Below are positions 5,916 to 6,097 of a stretch of 6,097 nucleotides of DNA, piece by piece. The notes beneath the pieces are model-generated. The model did not search any database, was not told the DNA's origin, and worked only from the letters and a program-made list of their open reading frames with translations. The DNA is taken from the NCBI GenBank assembly GCA_017483235.1, contig JAFULE010000239.1, positions 1 through 6,097 of the forward strand, given 5' to 3'. The position numbers and the translations under genes are program-made. Source of the stretch: Faecalibacterium sp. (lineage in GTDB: Bacteria > Bacillota > Clostridia > Oscillospirales > Ruminococcaceae). Numbering within the stretch: position 1 is the first letter of the stretch; every line of letters starts with the position of its first letter.

Positions 5916-5958
5916 AAAAAAGCGTCAAAAAACGTCGCACCAAAAGCATCGCTTTTTT
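5916..5958. repeat. Perfect 9-bp inverted repeat between divergent promoters
   Basis: AAAAAAGCG (5916-5924) and CGCTTTTTT (5950-5958) are exact reverse complements 25 bases apart. They lie between the minus-strand -35 candidate ending at 5911 and the plus-strand -35 at 5970. The A and T tracts could act as UP elements for both promoters, or the repeat could be an operator. As an RNA hairpin it would be weak because only three pairs are GC. Confidence 0.5.
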
Positions 5959-5969
5959 TGAAAAATGGC

Positions 5970-5998
5970 TTGACAAAACGGGGGCGCTGCTATAAATT
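5970..5998 (+). promoter_or_regulatory. Promoter candidate for tRNA-Ala
   Basis: A consensus TTGACA (5970-5975) is followed by an AT-rich -10 region. TAAATT (5993-5998, four of six) gives a 17-base spacer, while the better box TATAAA (5991-5996, five of six) gives only 15. The region upstream is A/T-rich, as in stable-RNA promoters. The tRNA 5' end lies 20 bases downstream. Confidence 0.7.
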
Positions 5999-6018
5999 AG
6001 ACAGGTAACAGATTTTAT

Positions 6019-6094
6019 GGGCTCGTAGCGCAGTTGGGAGCGCACCACATTCGCATTGTGGGGGTCGGGAGTTCGACTCTCCTCGAGTCCACCA
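6019..6094 (+). tRNA. tRNA-Ala(CGC), with encoded CCA
   Basis: The 76 bases fold into a full cloverleaf. The acceptor stem is GGGCTCG paired with CGAGTCC and contains the G3:U70 wobble pair that is the main identity element of alanyl-tRNA synthetase. The D stem is GCGC/GCGC. The anticodon stem CCACA/TGTGG encloses the loop TTCGCAT with anticodon CGC, reading alanine codon GCG. The T arm is GGGAG/CTCCT with loop TTCGACT. Discriminator A is followed by an encoded CCA. A dedicated CGC isoacceptor suits a GC-rich genome. It is divergent from the regulatory operon and probably unrelated to it. Any downstream tRNA or terminator lies outside the window. Confidence 0.97.
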
Positions 6095-6097
6095 AAA

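Noticed and set aside
5921..5939. Possible Spo0A boxes (CGTCAAA, CGTCGCA) upstream of the regulatory operon
   Set aside because: Each matches the TGTCGAA consensus at only five of seven positions, which is expected by chance in a gap this size. No exact box was found.
5916..5958. Inverted repeat as a bidirectional terminator
   Set aside because: The stem has only three GC pairs and a 25-base loop, and no convergent genes need termination there. It lies between divergent transcripts.
6019..6097. tRNA gene as a phage or island attachment site
   Set aside because: No integrase or direct repeat of the tRNA 3' end is visible, and only three bases follow the tRNA before the window ends.

Overview
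The window looks like a chromosomal segment of a GC-rich (by eye, upper 50s percent) anaerobic Firmicute of class Clostridia. The gut Oscillospirales (Faecalibacterium/Gemmiger/Subdoligranulum-like) are my best guess. The guess rests on the pyrH-frr-uppS-cdsA-dxr gene order, the GC content, strong Shine-Dalgarno sequences, and a Spo0A-like regulator that sits outside any recognisable sporulation locus. All protein genes are on the minus strand; one tRNA gene is on the plus strand at the right edge.

Positions 1-3732 (read right to left) hold a housekeeping operon: pyrH (UMP kinase), frr (ribosome recycling factor), uppS (undecaprenyl diphosphate synthase), cdsA (CDP-diacylglycerol synthase) and dxr (DXP reductoisomerase, cut by the window edge). 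A promoter candidate lies at 3769-3797. uppS, cdsA and dxr are separated by only 18-19 bases. A structured 144-base spacer between frr and uppS may tune expression of the distal, membrane/isoprenoid half. dxr makes isoprenoid precursors, uppS builds the C55 lipid carrier, cdsA activates phosphatidate for phospholipids, and pyrH and frr serve pyrimidine supply and translation.

Positions 3840-5911 hold a compact three-gene regulatory operon with its own promoter candidate, a 5' UTR hairpin and an intrinsic terminator. The first gene is a 97-residue protein resembling DUF6514. The second is a 262-residue response-regulator-like protein with a Spo0A-like layout but a degraded receiver active site. 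The third is a soluble HATPase protein built like a histidine kinase, in which the usual phosphoacceptor His position reads Glu. The genes overlap by 4 and 31 bases, so they are probably translationally coupled. This unusual two-component-like cassette is the most interesting part of the window.

Positions 5912-6097 hold a divergent intergenic region with a perfect 9-bp inverted repeat, a promoter candidate on the plus strand, and a complete tRNA-Ala(CGC) with encoded CCA. No mobile element, CRISPR array, rRNA or integration scar is visible.
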